Positions 21,870 through 33,274 of a stretch of 64,000 nt of DNA are shown here, piece by piece. The DNA is from Ascochyta rabiei. Taxonomy: Eukaryota; Ascomycota; Dothideomycetes; Pleosporales; Didymellaceae. The stretch's first letter is position 1. Each line of letters starts with the position of its first letter. Location: contig NC_082408.1 in the NCBI RefSeq assembly GCF_004011695.2, positions 543,501-607,500 on the forward strand, given 5' to 3'. The notes beneath the pieces were generated by a model. The model was not told where the DNA came from. It did not search any database and worked only from the letters and a program-made list of their open reading frames with translations. A program made the translations under genes and the position numbers.

Positions 21870-24205
21870 ATGTCTCAGTACCCATTCCCATCGAGTATTG
21901 CTCCTCTCGAGCCCTACTACGGCAAACAGCTCACCGAAGATGAGTCCACCTGGGGCAGCTCTAGCAACCCGGCGCTACCTGCACTTCGCCCAGGTGCGGC
22001 GAGTGATGTTTTCATGGGCGCCAGTACCTCACACAACTGTAAGTCGGTTTAACTTCAAGCGCTGAGAATATTGACCGACCTTGTTACAGATGAGGACGAG
22101 GACCAAGACTTCTTCGAGGCGATGCAATATAACACATCCGGCATAGCGCATGATGAGTATTCATTTGCAGAGAACCTTGAGGCTTCCTGGCCTTCCCACG
22201 TTGCTCAAGACCCACTTCAACTGCCCACGAATGACATCAGTGATCAGACACTAGGGCGTTTCGACATGTCGACGGCCATGTCCGACCCGAACTACTTCAG
22301 TAGCATCGCGGCATCGACTAATAGGGTTACTCAAGCCGTCGAAGTGCCTACATCTTTGCCGCCTACTGAGTTATCAAACTGTTTGTTGATCGATCCGCTA
22401 TCTGAGACGAGCATTAACGCCTTAGCAGTTGACTCCAGTTACCAGGGCCCAGCAGTCGCAACCAAAGCATCAAGTCACCCTCGTGCAGCTGGTAGCGATG
22501 ACGACGACAACGATGCGGACGACTCCTCCAGTGATCTGAGGATAAACATGGCCGACAAGGTACCTGGGCGTGGAGGCTTCCAACATGCTTTCCTTCGAGA
22601 CGGTAAGTGTGGTTCGACACCTTTAAGTCTACATTCTGACCTTGCTGTAGCCACGGAAAAGTCTCAAGGCAATGTTCCCGACGATTCATCCTTGGAAGCG
22701 ACACAAAGGATACCTTCTTCTTCGCTCATCGAGGCGCGCGTTATTGCCAAACCCCGCAAGTCGCGGGGCAAAAAGCAGCTGAACAAGAGCTCCACCGCTA
22801 CAGAGCAGGTCCCTCCTGTATTTCCAGAGCCTGACGCAACGTACGACTTCGCCGTCACCGACAAGGACGATGTCTTTCTGGACCCGAAACCGGAGGCGGA
22901 GTTTGGCACGCACGAATCCCACCTTGTGAAGAAGGTCAGCGATGCCACTCGCGATCTCAAGGTGCAGAACAAGCCTGTGTCGCAGACATTGCCGACTCTA
23001 GGGCAGCAGCGGGTACTCTGGCATCCGCCTGCTGACGATCACTCTATCCCGACAACACCAGCTCACTATAAGATCTGCTTTGATCTGTTGGTCAGGGCTA
23101 TCGACTACAGTGGGGAAGATGTTGTCGAGAGGCGCGATTCAAAGGAGTTCCAGCGACGCTGGATTGATCGCGAACATTACGACCCGGGTTTTGTTCAGGT
23201 ATTAGCAAAGCAAGTCCTCGTAAGTGTCGTTAGGCATCCTTCTAAATATCGTAGACTAACACCAGTCACAGGACACGATGATTGACGTCCATCGTAACGG
23301 CTGGACATATTATGTTCAGGATCCCGCGTTCAGGCTGATGTACCACAAGACCATGTATTTCACGTTCAGGGATCGCTTCAACGTCACTGCGCTTGTCCTG
23401 AAGGTAATTCTGACGATAGTTCCCAATCTTGAATTATTTTTAACCGTTTTACAGTACTCGAAGACCACTTGTGACGGCATCTTGAAAGGTCAGCGTCTGT
23501 ACGATGTTATCGGGAACTCGTACCACCTTGAAACCCGGGTGACAAGCAACAAGAAGGCAAACAGCGACCGCGCCATCAAGCTTGCCAAGATCAAGAAGGA
23601 GGAAGAAGCCACGGGGCAGAAGGTAGCCAAGCGCACTCACGATGCAAACGAAGAAGAAGAGCCGAGCGATCAGGCCAACAGCTCCAAGAAGCCCAGAAAG
23701 CGAGCTATTGTCAGTGGTGGCACTCATCTTCCAGCGGAGGCACCCTACACAGTATCTTCTGGACTTATAGCAGAATCTGCAACAAATACAATCGCCAAGG
23801 TCCCTCGCTCAAGGGCCGTTGGTCGTGGGTCTGCGAAGACCTCCAAGAAGCGCTCCACAAAGATAGCGGCCTCCAAATCTCCTGTACTCGACGATGACTC
23901 TGCTGAGATTGCTCTTGGCAATGATACTCGCAACTCCGGCACAAGTTGATCCTCCAGTCCAGGACTCTGGTGACGCACCACCTAGGCCCACGAGTCCAAA
24001 GCGTAGGCTCTCGCAGATCCAGGAAGAAGATGAGCATGACGAGGAAGACTCAGTCGTACCACCTGCGAAGAAAGCCAAGCCTACCTCAAAAGCAATCGCT
24101 AGGGGCAAAAAGTCGTCTGGGAAGGCAACTTCCAAGCCCAAGTCAGCCAGCCAAGCTCAAAACAAAAGCGACAGGTCTGATTACGAAGAGCGACCCAGTA
24201 ACTGA
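21870..24205 (+). CDS. Unknown-function paralogous family protein, member 2 (two core introns)
   Basis: Proposed 684-residue protein from exons 21870-22038, 22090-22602, 22651-23219, 23272-23403, 23455-23883 and 23963-24205. The first, third and fourth introns (51, 52, 51 nt) are clear. The 48-nt intron 22603-22650 keeps the frame and has a GTAAGT donor and CTGAC branch, so it may be spliced or retained. The last intron is tentative; without it the protein ends at 23949. The N-terminal half is acidic and disordered. The core at about residues 355-500 carries VHRNG, TFRDR and YSK and matches member 1, including the phase-0 intron positions just before the H-x-NG block and the SK motif. The C-terminal tail is Lys/Arg-rich (SKKPRKRA, KRRLSQ), probably nuclear. 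No enzymatic motif is seen. Confidence 0.78.
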
Positions 24206-26012
24206 GGCAAAGATAAGGGCACTTTCAAGTCCGCCGCTAGCACATGTGCTAGGTGCACCGCCACACGCTCTTGAAAGTCCGTTGCTGAACCTTTGGCTGA
24301 CTCTCCCTCTAAGATTGAATGAGTCCCTGGTGGCACTCCACGTGAGTAGATCGTAGCAGCTCTCGTCGAGATCCAAATGCAGATTCCGACAAAGGACACA
24401 CAGCTCGCTTGTCTTGATAAGAAGCCCGAGCTTGGTACGGATGTTGTTGATCGCGAGGCTCATAGGCTGGAACGTGCTTTGCCTAACCAAGCCACCCTCG
24501 TTGCTACGACTACCTCAACCACTGGCAACTCGACGAGCTGCAACTTTCTGGACTCCACGCCCATTGAAAAGCTGTCATCAAGCTTGTATCATCCCACTCA
24601 CTCAGTGGATCTAAGCGGCTCTCCCAGCATCGCAGGTTGTAGACTGGTTCTTACTACCGAGTCTCCCTCCGAAGCTGCTTCTGTCGCTGGTCCCACTCTA
24701 CTAAGATACATGGAACAGCAGGTCGCGTTCGCCTTTGACAACAGGCTATCACAGGTATGACGAGAGCTTTCGATACCTGTGGCGTTGAACAGTGGATGCT
24801 AGGGTTGCACGAAGTCTTCTTTGGCAGTGAAAGCGGCCGTTCAGAAAGGACAGGATGTTGTTTTGAACGATGATGTGAGATGGCTACCGGAGGGCAGTTT
24901 GTTACCCTGGGTTTGGAAAGTAAAACGTTTACTGGATTGCCGATGCATGACGCTCCACCACAGGTGTTGAAACCGTAACAGGCAGGAGCCAATATTCTTT
25001 TTAAATGCCATATCAATCTCGGTTTTGCTACATCGTGACCTCAATTCCATCCAGATCATGCGTCCATCCCTGATGACATGTCTCTTTGAAACAGTAGCGA
25101 GTCGACGCTGAGATAAGAACATGATTGTACAAATGTCGACAAACAAATAGTACTGCGTGCGCAGCTCGACACCCTGCATCTAGTTGAAAGCATCGTCCTG
25201 GTCGAGTCATACCGAGTCGCCCTATATATGATACTGGTGTAAACAAACTGGCCGGTTGAGAACTACAGTGGCCCACAAAGCCATGTTCCCAGAGGCAACG
25301 AAAGGCGAGCGCAAGAAGGCTGCATGAGATAGAGTGCTGGCTCACGTGTAGCGGCTGGCGCGCATCTCGCTTTTGGTAAGAGCAGCGTATTCCTGGACCC
25401 TAGATCCTTTCTTTTTCGCCTGACTTGCACCCGTCGGAAACAGCTCACGGGTCGCAGATTCACATGCATTATCTTGATTTTGCCCCCACGCCGATCTTCA
25501 ACGTTCATGGGGTTACACAACCCCCCCCCCGGCTCGGTGACGTCATCCGCCACCGTTTGCGCGAGACGCTATCATGCGCAGTACGCGCATGGCTCAACCT
25601 AGCACGCCTGTAAGACTTGGGTGCAGCTGTCCCCTAAAGTGTCACACCCACAGCCCTGGTGTCCCGCAGGCGGTGCAGATGCTCCGCTTTGAGTACGGGC
25701 TATTTCTCCGATGCCTCAGGTGCTTATTTCCACATGGTTGCACCAATCCCAAGCTCGTTGTTGCAAAGTGCGGTGTACTTCTCCGAGCAGGTGAAGATGA
25801 TAACGGAATGAACAATGAACCCCCGCCTCTTGCATTACTGAACTCACCGTCCTTGGACCATGGCGCTCACCTTGACTGTACCGGGTAACTCAAAGTCAGC
25901 AACTACGCACCTTGACTCACATTGATTCCTACAAACCCAGCCGCACCAGCAGGCTGTTTGCCAGCACTGCCCAATTTAGCTCTGCGACCGCAAGCGGCGA
26001 CCAGCACACACA
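24206..26012. other. Intergenic region with eroded coding traces
   Basis: Just after the 21.9 kb gene, open stretches in two frames (to 24356, and 24350-24760) have protein-like composition and may be a frameshifted former 3' end. Further on are an 11-base C run at 25521-25531 and a perfect TGACGTCA at 25539-25546. Confidence 0.5.
25539..25546. promoter_or_regulatory. TGACGTCA CRE-type palindrome
   Basis: Perfect ATF/CREB bZIP consensus 467 bp upstream of the 26013 ATG, right after the poly-C run. Function is not shown; a chance occurrence is possible. Confidence 0.3.
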
Positions 26013-26753
26013 ATGTCGCAACCAGACTACCTCTCCTATTTCCCACAAACACCCAAGGATGACCGCAGAAGGACCTGGCCAGCTAGGCCCCCTATAACTG
26101 AAAGCAAAAGTTCGATAGCGATGCGCGAGGTTATTGCGCCATGGGCAGAGATGCCCGCCACACCACCCAGCTGCCGCACCGTGAGCTTCTCTCGCTGGTC
26201 GAGATTCACGACTTCCGGCTGCAGTACACCGACCGGCGAGCTGAAGGCGTCGAAACTTTGCGCAAACTACGGCACGAGTCCAGCGTACAATCCTCCAGCC
26301 AAAGAATGGACCTATTTGGGTGCAGAACAGCCGCTGCGATGCGGCAAGCCTGAAGCCCACAGGAGCAGGCATCACCGACAGCAGAACTCACAGCAGAGCT
26401 CAGGCACATGTCCATCGCTATCCTCGACAGCCAGCACGACGGTCAGCAGCAGCAGCCAAACAGAACCGATGGACTTTCGGCGGCGAGACTTCAAGCGCGC
26501 AAGCACGAGCTCGCAGCTGACAGAGTCGTTCAAGCCGTCGTCTGCCAAGGGCGGTCAGGAACAGCCTCCTGGAATGCTGGGCCTGATAGCAAAGCTTGGT
26601 TTGGACGCATTGGACTGCCAGGAGCTTCCTTCGGCGTTTGATTCTGAGGATGAAGACGATATCGATATGGAGGATTTAAGGTCCGGCGCGTTGGTGGCTG
26701 GTTCCAAAGGTGGTCTCGGCCGCCCACAGCAGGGCGACAGGATGAAACGGTGA
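26013..26753 (+). CDS. Hypothetical Ser-rich protein
   Basis: Single exon, 246 residues from the ATG at 26013. The N-terminal 110 residues contain Pro/Trp motifs (WPARPP, KEWTYLG). The middle is a Ser/Thr/Gln-rich low-complexity run, followed by a C-terminal segment with a hydrophobic helix (GMLGLIAKLGLDAL) and a strongly acidic patch (DSEDEDDIDMED). It reads like a small disordered regulatory protein. I do not recognise a family, and the call rests on frame length, ATG and composition alone. It lies tandem with and 272 bp upstream of the NDUFAF3-like gene. Confidence 0.65.
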   Translation: MSQPDYLSYFPQTPKDDRRRTWPARPPITESKSSIAMREVIAPWAEMPATPPSCRTVSFSRWSRFTTSGCSTPTGELKASKLCANYGTSPAYNPPAKEWTYLGAEQPLRCGKPEAHRSRHHRQQNSQQSSGTCPSLSSTASTTVSSSSQTEPMDFRRRDFKRASTSSQLTESFKPSSAKGGQEQPPGMLGLIAKLGLDALDCQELPSAFDSEDEDDIDMEDLRSGALVAGSKGGLGRPQQGDRMKR

Positions 26754-27025
26754 CATTGCGGTGGTCCAAGGGAGGGTATTCCAGGAACGGCGTTCGCATC
26801 TTGTGTTAGCGGCATCAAGCATTCATCATCAGCATGTGCATAGACATGCATCTCCATAGAGGCGTGAAACGGCAAAGGCGGGAGGGAGCAAGAGGGAAGA
26901 GTCCTGCTTAGTGGACATGTACCTGCAGCTAGTTCGTGGCCCAAGCTCCAGATCCAATTCAATGACGCTGTTCACCACATCACAGCTTGCAAATTCACAA
27001 CTCCAAACACACTCACTGTATCATA

Positions 27026-27837
27026 ATGGAACGACAAATAATATACCACACGCGCTCCCTGTCGCAGAGCCTCATCTTCTCCACCACACGCCGCTCCTCT
27101 GCCCTCGCATCCTCCCGCCCCGCCGCATCACCGCGATCATGCACGTCCAGCCTGCGCTCCCAGGCCCGCCGCATACATAACACGCGGCCAGTGCTCATGC
27201 AATCCAAGCCCCCCAAGTCGCGCGACCGCGGCCCTAAGAGCGAAGAAGACACGCAAACTGACTTTGGCGCGCTCGATGTCTTGCGCAACACGGCAGCGCC
27301 CGCAACAAGCATCGATGCGACCACGAGCGACGGGTTTGCGCTGAACAACCAGATGCGCGTTAGCGGCTGCGGACTGCTACTTGTGGGCGGCGAAGCGTTC
27401 AGGTGGCGGCCGTGGGTGCAAGCAGAGCGCAAGGAAGGCACCGTTGCGGAAGGCGGCTTAGGCGATGATGCCATGACAGGGCGGCTGACGAATGCAAAGG
27501 GCCAGTGGGAGGTACATGAGGGTGCGTGGGGGGTGCTGGAGCTAGTGTGGCCGAAGCCCGGTATGCACGATCCTTTTGCGGGGGTTCTCCGCGAAGACAT
27601 TGCTTTGAGCTGACATTTGTAGATTTACTGATTATTGGCACTGGGCCGAGTGTTATGCCGCTTGCACCTGCTGTGCGAAAGTACCTGAACGATCTTGGTA
27701 TTCGGCTAGAGGTCCAGGATACGCGGAATGCGTCGGCGCAGTTCAATCTGCTGGCGACTGAGCGCGGCGTTGGACAGGTTGCGGCGGCGTTGATCCCTAC
27801 AGGGTGGCGGGATGGAAGAGGCATTGACGTTGACTGA
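27026..27837 (+). CDS. NADH dehydrogenase (complex I) assembly factor 3-like, Mth938/DUF498 domain
   Basis: Protein of 249 residues from exons 27026-27560 and 27623-27837 (62-nt intron, GAGCTGACATTTGTAG 3' end). The first 55 residues are rich in Arg, Ser and Ala without acids until after MQSKPPKSRDRG, a mitochondrial presequence. The domain shows the family hallmarks: DGFALNNQMRVSG, a glycine-rich LLLVGGEAFRW, then after the intron LLIIGTGPSVMPL and a C-terminal VQDTRNASAQFNLLATE. Members such as human NDUFAF3 act in matrix-arm assembly of complex I. Splicing joins WPKP to DLLIIGTG exactly as expected. Upstream residues to 26987 begin at TTG and are excluded. Confidence 0.93.
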
Positions 27838-28107
27838 GGCAGTGAGTGTTCGTTTTCGAGCTGTGCCTGCGTCCTCACCTAAATACTACCATGTCACATA
27901 CTGTACACTACAAAAGCACCCAAGGGGTGGCTGCTATTTTCAAGTCTACGATTACGTTACCGTTTGTCTCATCATCTGATATCAGCAGCAAACAGGAAGT
28001 CACGAAATCTACGAAATTCCCTCGCCACACCCACCTCAACTTTACAGCCTCGCGGTACCAAACCCAACCTCCAACCTTAACCGTGGAACTCAACCGCACT
28101 CTTAACC

Positions 28108-29019
28108 ATGTATGACGCCTCGGCACCACTCGAAGAAGACACAGACGACGAAATGCCACTGCTTGAACACCACTGGGACGACGATCACCCACCAATACAC
28201 TCGCTTCCTGCCCACGCTCTCTCATCGTCCATGGAGTGTCTCTCATCCCTCACCGATCCAGTACGAGCCTACTTCTTCCCCACTGCGTCGGGCAAACCGC
28301 GCTCGAAGTCTGCAAGCCATGTCGAGCGCTCACCACTTTGTAGCACGAAGACTTGTCGAGAGTCGATCGAGTTACTACAAGCGCCGCCTCCAAGCGCGCA
28401 GGCGAACGGGGAGACGAAGAGAGCGAGTCTGCGCGCCGTACGAGAGAAACGGCAAACCGCTTACCTTCTCGCCTCACAAGCTAAGCGCGAGGGCCAGCAT
28501 CGCCACCAGCTAGAGCTGTTTCGTGGTTTATCCGGCAGAGACGGAGAGCGCAGCCAACTGCCAAGGAGGGAGAAGAGGCAGATCAACGACGCAGAGATGG
28601 AGAAGCTGTTAGCCCCTGTTCAGAGCAAGTTGAATCGGTTGAGAACGACGACGATCCCGCCCTACAATTCCCGCATCAACGTCAAGTATGGAGCGCAGGT
28701 GCTGAAGGATAGACTTCTGCCTGTTGGCAAGCATGTCTTGGCGCTATTGCAAAGAGAGAGAGAGGAGAGGCGGGGAGCGCTGGAGATTGAGATTTGGTGA
28801 GTCGCTGGTTCCTTTAAGGTTTTTCTAGTTGCTATGGTTTTGGAAGGTGATATGAGCGAGGTGCTGACACATGGCAGCAAGCATATTGCGGACACGTACT
28901 GGCCGAGCGAGGTTGTTGAGGTGAGTCATTTGAGGGTCATGGAGATTTACCGCAATGCGGTGTTTTATGAGGAAATGGAGGTGGAACCGTGCTTTGGAGA
29001 GGAGGTCAAAGGTGGTTGA
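28108..29019 (+). CDS. Hypothetical basic protein
   Basis: Protein of 276 residues from exons 28108-28796 and 28878-29019. The 81-nt intron starts GTGAGT and ends after GCTGACACATGGCAG; without splicing the frame stops at once at 28800. The N-terminus is acidic (EEDTDDEMPLLEHH). The middle is Arg/Lys/Gln-rich and helical (RAVREKRQTAYLLASQAK, EKRQINDAEMEKLL). The second exon gives ADTYWPSEVVEV and a short acidic end. Another GTGAGT at 28921 could start a further intron, so the C-terminus is less certain. I do not recognise a family. Helical basic repeats suggest a nucleic-acid or protein-binding role, which is only inference. Confidence 0.7.
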
Positions 29020-29394
29020 CTGTGGGGTTTAGGAGATGCTGCGGAGGTTAGAAGTGTATTTTGTCACGTTGAATAAGGCGGAATCCTTTCAGACGATCCA
29101 TAAGTCTACTTCACCTTGCCCTGGCTCCTGCTCTTTCTAGATTTGGCCATGTCCGTGCGCAAAGGGCGCTCTCGCTGGAGGGCTTTGCTTGGAAGGCTTC
29201 TTCACCTCCCCTCTCACCCCACTACCTGATCTCCCACTGCTGCGACCGATTTTTCGCAGTCTGACACTCCTCACCACCGCTACTGCGGCAGAAACATCAC
29301 GCTTGTAAACATTGGTACGTCTGTATTACACCACTCAACAGACCAAAACACCTGCTAATCTACCAGCTGCGCATCATTGCGTTCTTCCGGCGCA
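29020..29394. other. Intergenic region
   Basis: Short spacer between tandem genes; pyrimidine-rich toward the next start. No gene seen. Confidence 0.5.
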
Positions 29395-30705
29395 ATGGTC
29401 ACCCTCATCGATCTTCTGAGCACGACGTACGCCCCGGTTCAGGCTATGATGTTGCCGTATCTGGGCATTGCGGAAGTTGTGGCCTTAACGCGCACTTGCA
29501 AGGGGTTTGGACAGCTGCTGCCTGTGCTGAAGGCGACAGCATGGAACATCGACTACCAGCTCAAGAAGTTCTTTGGTAAACCCAAGGAGTTTCGCTCAGT
29601 TCTGGGCCGATGTGAAGGCCTAATCGCTGGAGCTTTTGCCCGTCGGTTTTTCTCACGATTTGACATCACTTGTGATAGCATTGATATGCACGTGAACCAC
29701 CGAGACGAACTGGTTCGCTATCTGAAAGACGACGGGTACCAGAGCATAGACCAATCCTTAAACTCCTTCTCCAAAACAGGTGCAAAAGGAGAAGACCTCC
29801 TTGTCACCTTCGAGTGGAGCGTTCACTCGGTCGTTGGACGCGCGTTTCACAACGCCAAAACAACAGCCGACTTAAACTTCATCTCGTGGAACAAGGCTTA
29901 TGCTCTCTCGCCTTATAGCACCTTTGTCGAGAGAGAAAGCTTTCTACTTACGTGTTTGGTTGATGAAACTGGAGATCATCTCAAAATGTTGAGTGACGAG
30001 GGGCTCAAGACCAAGACTGTTTCTTGGGACCAGCGACGCTTCCAGCATAGAAGGCTCCACGATATTCACATGGGCTTCGATATCACTACAAGACGTCGAC
30101 GCATCGGTGACAGGTTTTCATGGGTTCTCGGCCTTGATGTGGAAGGCGTGCGGTCGCCATGCACCCCAGATGCAGTCATTGAAACGACCACATTCCGATC
30201 GTACGCACCTTGGAAGTATACGCAACCCTGGCAGGTTGCCAACTACGAATTGGACTTTGATGAAAATATTCGTCATCCCATTTTGAAGCATCAGTACATT
30301 ACCTTAGGGGAAGACACACTCGATGAAGACGGTTCCGTTCAATTCGATGAGTTTGGGGATCGAGAGCGAACGTCACACTATGCTCGCAGATGCGAAGAAC
30401 TCAAAGACCGGCTCGACGAACTCACCTTGCTTGAACTTACCAAGATTCCCACTGCAGGGCGACCTCCTCAGTTTGCAACTCTTTCAGCAAGCACTTCAGA
30501 ACTCAAAGAGGCGCACACGACTAGGGGAGGATTCAAGCTACCCGCCACCTGGACTTTCTACGACGACGAGGTCATTGCATTCCTGGAAATGGCCTGGTCA
30601 GAACAACAGCTCATAGACGAGCACGAAAAACATAAACTCAGAACAAGGTTTCTCGATAATACTTCTGGATCTGATCAGGCATTGCGCGATTTCTGCGGCC
30701 GATGA
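29395..30705 (+). CDS. F-box-like protein of unknown target
   Basis: Single exon, 436 residues from the ATG at 29395 (the frame opens at a TTG 18 bases earlier). The N-terminal 45 residues (IDLLSTTYAPVQAMMLPYLG, then AEVVALTRTCKGFGQLL) fit the fungal F-box pattern, in which a helix pair ends with LxxTCKxF. The remainder is a conserved-looking mixed domain with FARRFFSRFDIT near residue 85 and a C-terminal acidic/aromatic part (WTFYDDEVIAFLEMAW). Similar proteins form large Pleosporales families. A role in SCF-mediated ubiquitination is plausible but unshown. Confidence 0.82.
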   Translation: MVTLIDLLSTTYAPVQAMMLPYLGIAEVVALTRTCKGFGQLLPVLKATAWNIDYQLKKFFGKPKEFRSVLGRCEGLIAGAFARRFFSRFDITCDSIDMHVNHRDELVRYLKDDGYQSIDQSLNSFSKTGAKGEDLLVTFEWSVHSVVGRAFHNAKTTADLNFISWNKAYALSPYSTFVERESFLLTCLVDETGDHLKMLSDEGLKTKTVSWDQRRFQHRRLHDIHMGFDITTRRRRIGDRFSWVLGLDVEGVRSPCTPDAVIETTTFRSYAPWKYTQPWQVANYELDFDENIRHPILKHQYITLGEDTLDEDGSVQFDEFGDRERTSHYARRCEELKDRLDELTLLELTKIPTAGRPPQFATLSASTSELKEAHTTRGGFKLPATWTFYDDEVIAFLEMAWSEQQLIDEHEKHKLRTRFLDNTSGSDQALRDFCGR

Positions 30706-31587
30706 ACGCTCGCAACAAGAATTCAATCATGCAAACGACGGAAACTGGCTCATGAGTAATCCACCCGTGACTCATCTGACAAAAACTGCACACAGGAAGC
30801 GCTGTGGAAATTGGCTTGAAAAAGAAGCAGCAGGCTATATCGAGATTGAAAGAGCTGGATACTGGCCCTCGGGGCATTCAAATGCAATTGCCCTGCGCAA
30901 GACTAAATTACAGAACGTAGCAGCGTTGAGTAGTACTGAGCTGGTAGCTTTATTTGACGCGATATGAAAGGATTCGGCGTTGCATATTGCTGTCAGGGAA
31001 CATTTGTGCGTTTTGCTTCTCTTTTCGTCATACAAACTCAACTACATTCTACCTATCCCCACAATTCAATCCATCTCACCCAACTACACCATCAGCCACC
31101 TTTGTCGGCTGGTCCACGCTCATATCAGCTGATCCCTATACTCTCAATCCGCGCTGCCACACCCAGCTCGCTCGCTGCGGATTCGAAATCCGGCGGGTGG
31201 ATCCGCAAACGACTTGCTGATACTTCTCCTGACTTGGGGTTTTGAGACGCTGATCTTGGTTTCAATGAGAACCTGAGTACGCGGCGAAGAAGGTGGACCT
31301 GCTCCTCCTCTCATCACGTGAAAAGGTCCAATCGAGCTTGTCAACGGTAAAGTTGACGTAGAGATACATTTGCAGACCAGCACATGTACTTGAGTTGCTA
31401 TTGAGGCACAGTGCGAGCAGTCAAAGGAGCGGACGAGTTGGTAGATGCGAGCTTGTTAGCGTTTACTGCTGCACTGCTTTAGAATGACTTTTTCAACTTT
31501 TAATCAACTGAACGAAGACCGCAAATAGACTGATTCGTTAGTGGCCCTCTTAAGAAAAGTTGTCGACAGGCATGATAAACATCAAGT
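30706..31587. other. Intergenic region
   Basis: No supported gene. It lies between an intact F-box-like gene and a decaying membrane-protein gene. Confidence 0.5.
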
Positions 31588-32723
31588 TCAAACCTCACTC
31601 TGCCAAGTTGATCGCGTAAGGTCAACTGTGCTCTCTCCCTCCGTTCTATGGCCCACTCTTGACTCATGGACCTGGATCCCAGCTCTTGACTTCCCATCGC
31701 TGATGCCCCGAAGCTCATGTGCCGTACCCGCCGTACTCTGCGCCTCTCCACTCGACAAGCCGCGGACACGCGACGACAGCACCCTCGCGCCGTGCTGAAC
31801 ATGTTGAACCAGCGGCTTCAGCGTCGCCAGATTCGCTGCCACGACCGAGACACCCACCTCGACCGTCGACCACAGCGAGATATCCACCGTCCCGGATAGA
31901 GAGTCTGCGGATCTGAAGTTGGAAATGTACGGCATTCGCACCAGCGCTGCTTAGCTGGCAACACACGCCAACCCCAGCAGCGGCGCGATCAGCAACTTGG
32001 TCTTGCGCTCGACGTTCAGCTTCCATACTAGCACGCTGAGCAGTACGCCGAACGCAACGTCCGTGGTGGCTGCGATGGCGCCATATAGATACATCATTCC
32101 GATTATGACGTCCATGCTGATGCACTTCCCCTGCGCGCCCTGCAGCCTGGTCCAGAAGAAGTCAATGGGGTCGCACTGGAAGAGCGAGAGGATGAAGTAG
32201 GTGATGCCTATGAGGACTGCGGATGCGGTGGTGACAATGGTGATGAGGCGGTGTAGTGTTATGATGGACGTGAGGCGCAGGAAGAAGAAGCCAAGAGATA
32301 GTTTGGCGAGGGCGATGATTGAGGCGTAGGCAAGGAAGCAGAGCCACCAGCAGCGCATGGCGTGCATCGAGTCGGCGAGCGATATGTCTGCTGTTCGTTG
32401 CCCGTGCCGTAGTGGATCCCTGTAAGCAGCGTGATGGTGTACCACATGTGTGTGACCTATTTGTCTATCAGCAAAGGTGTGGAGTATGCGATTGTCGACA
32501 GGTGACTTACGAATGCGGCGACTATGAAGCTATCATCTCATCCCCATCTCTTAATGACTCTCAAACGGACATAGCATCGCAGCGCCGTCGTCAAGACACT
32601 CAACGCCCCAAGCGCCGCCGTCGTTCCTCGCAGTCTCTCTGGCATTAGGGGACCCATCCTGCTCGATATCAACTGAAGCAAGAATACCTCGTTTCTCAAC
32701 ACAAGGCTCCAGATCCTTAACAC
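31588..32723 (-). pseudogene. Fungal rhodopsin-like integral membrane protein, disrupted
   Basis: The minus strand encodes the multi-pass domain common in fungal GPCR-like proteins: an N-terminal ALRCYVRLRVIKRWG block, LADSMHAMRCWWLCFLAYA, repeated hydrophobic segments, FQCDPIDFFW, and late MPYISNF with VDISLWSTVEVGVSV. The frame is broken three ways: a TGA directly after KRWG where the family has Trp (near 32525); a one-base frameshift near 32400 before DISLADS; and an in-frame TAA after LACVAS (near 31949). A normal 54-nt intron (GTAAGT...AAATAG, 32457-32510) is still present. TGG-to-TGA is a RIP-compatible change. It is unlikely to make a working receptor unless the sequence itself has errors. 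Confidence 0.82.
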
Positions 32724-32757
32724 CTCCCGACCACAACCCTCCTGCAGTACGAATCAC

Positions 32758-33274
32758 GACAACCCACTATATTGACAGGCAACGACACGGCTCTCGACCT
32801 ACGCGCTGCCGCGCGAGCTATCCCGTCCTTCCGCTGTCGCTGGACGAGCGCCACCGATGCTGGTTGGACGAGCTAGTGCGGGAGCTGTGGAGGGCCGGAG
32901 GGATTGCCGCGACTAATGCACTGATCCACACGCTGATCTCAGTGCCCAATAAACCCAAATACAATGTTACCTATCTCCTTGAACAGGAAGTTATCGGCGT
33001 GTCTTGGGCTGTAGAATCCAGGAGATATTTCGGGTGTTTTGGCGCTCTTGGACTTTGATGACTGGCATTGCTGCTGGAATATGTTTCTGCTGAGCATCAG
33101 TCTGTGTACAGGGTTACCATAACAATGTCGCTGCATTGTTCGTCACCTCGTGCCATTGTGCCAGAACCATCCTAATCGTCACGTTTTGCGCAAGCCACAC
33201 GCTTTGGGTTCTGGAAGATCTGCGCGGGCCTAGTCTGTAGAAGACAGATACTCAAGCACCCTTACGAGTCATCT
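32758..33274. other. Intergenic region between two pseudogenes
   Basis: No gene seen; short frames only. Confidence 0.5.

Noticed and set aside
24350..24760. Open frame with protein-like composition
   Set aside because: No start or splice connection could be established; discussed only as a possible lost 3' end.
25521..25531. C11 homopolymer
   Set aside because: A short mononucleotide run in intergenic DNA with no associated feature; noted but not interpreted.
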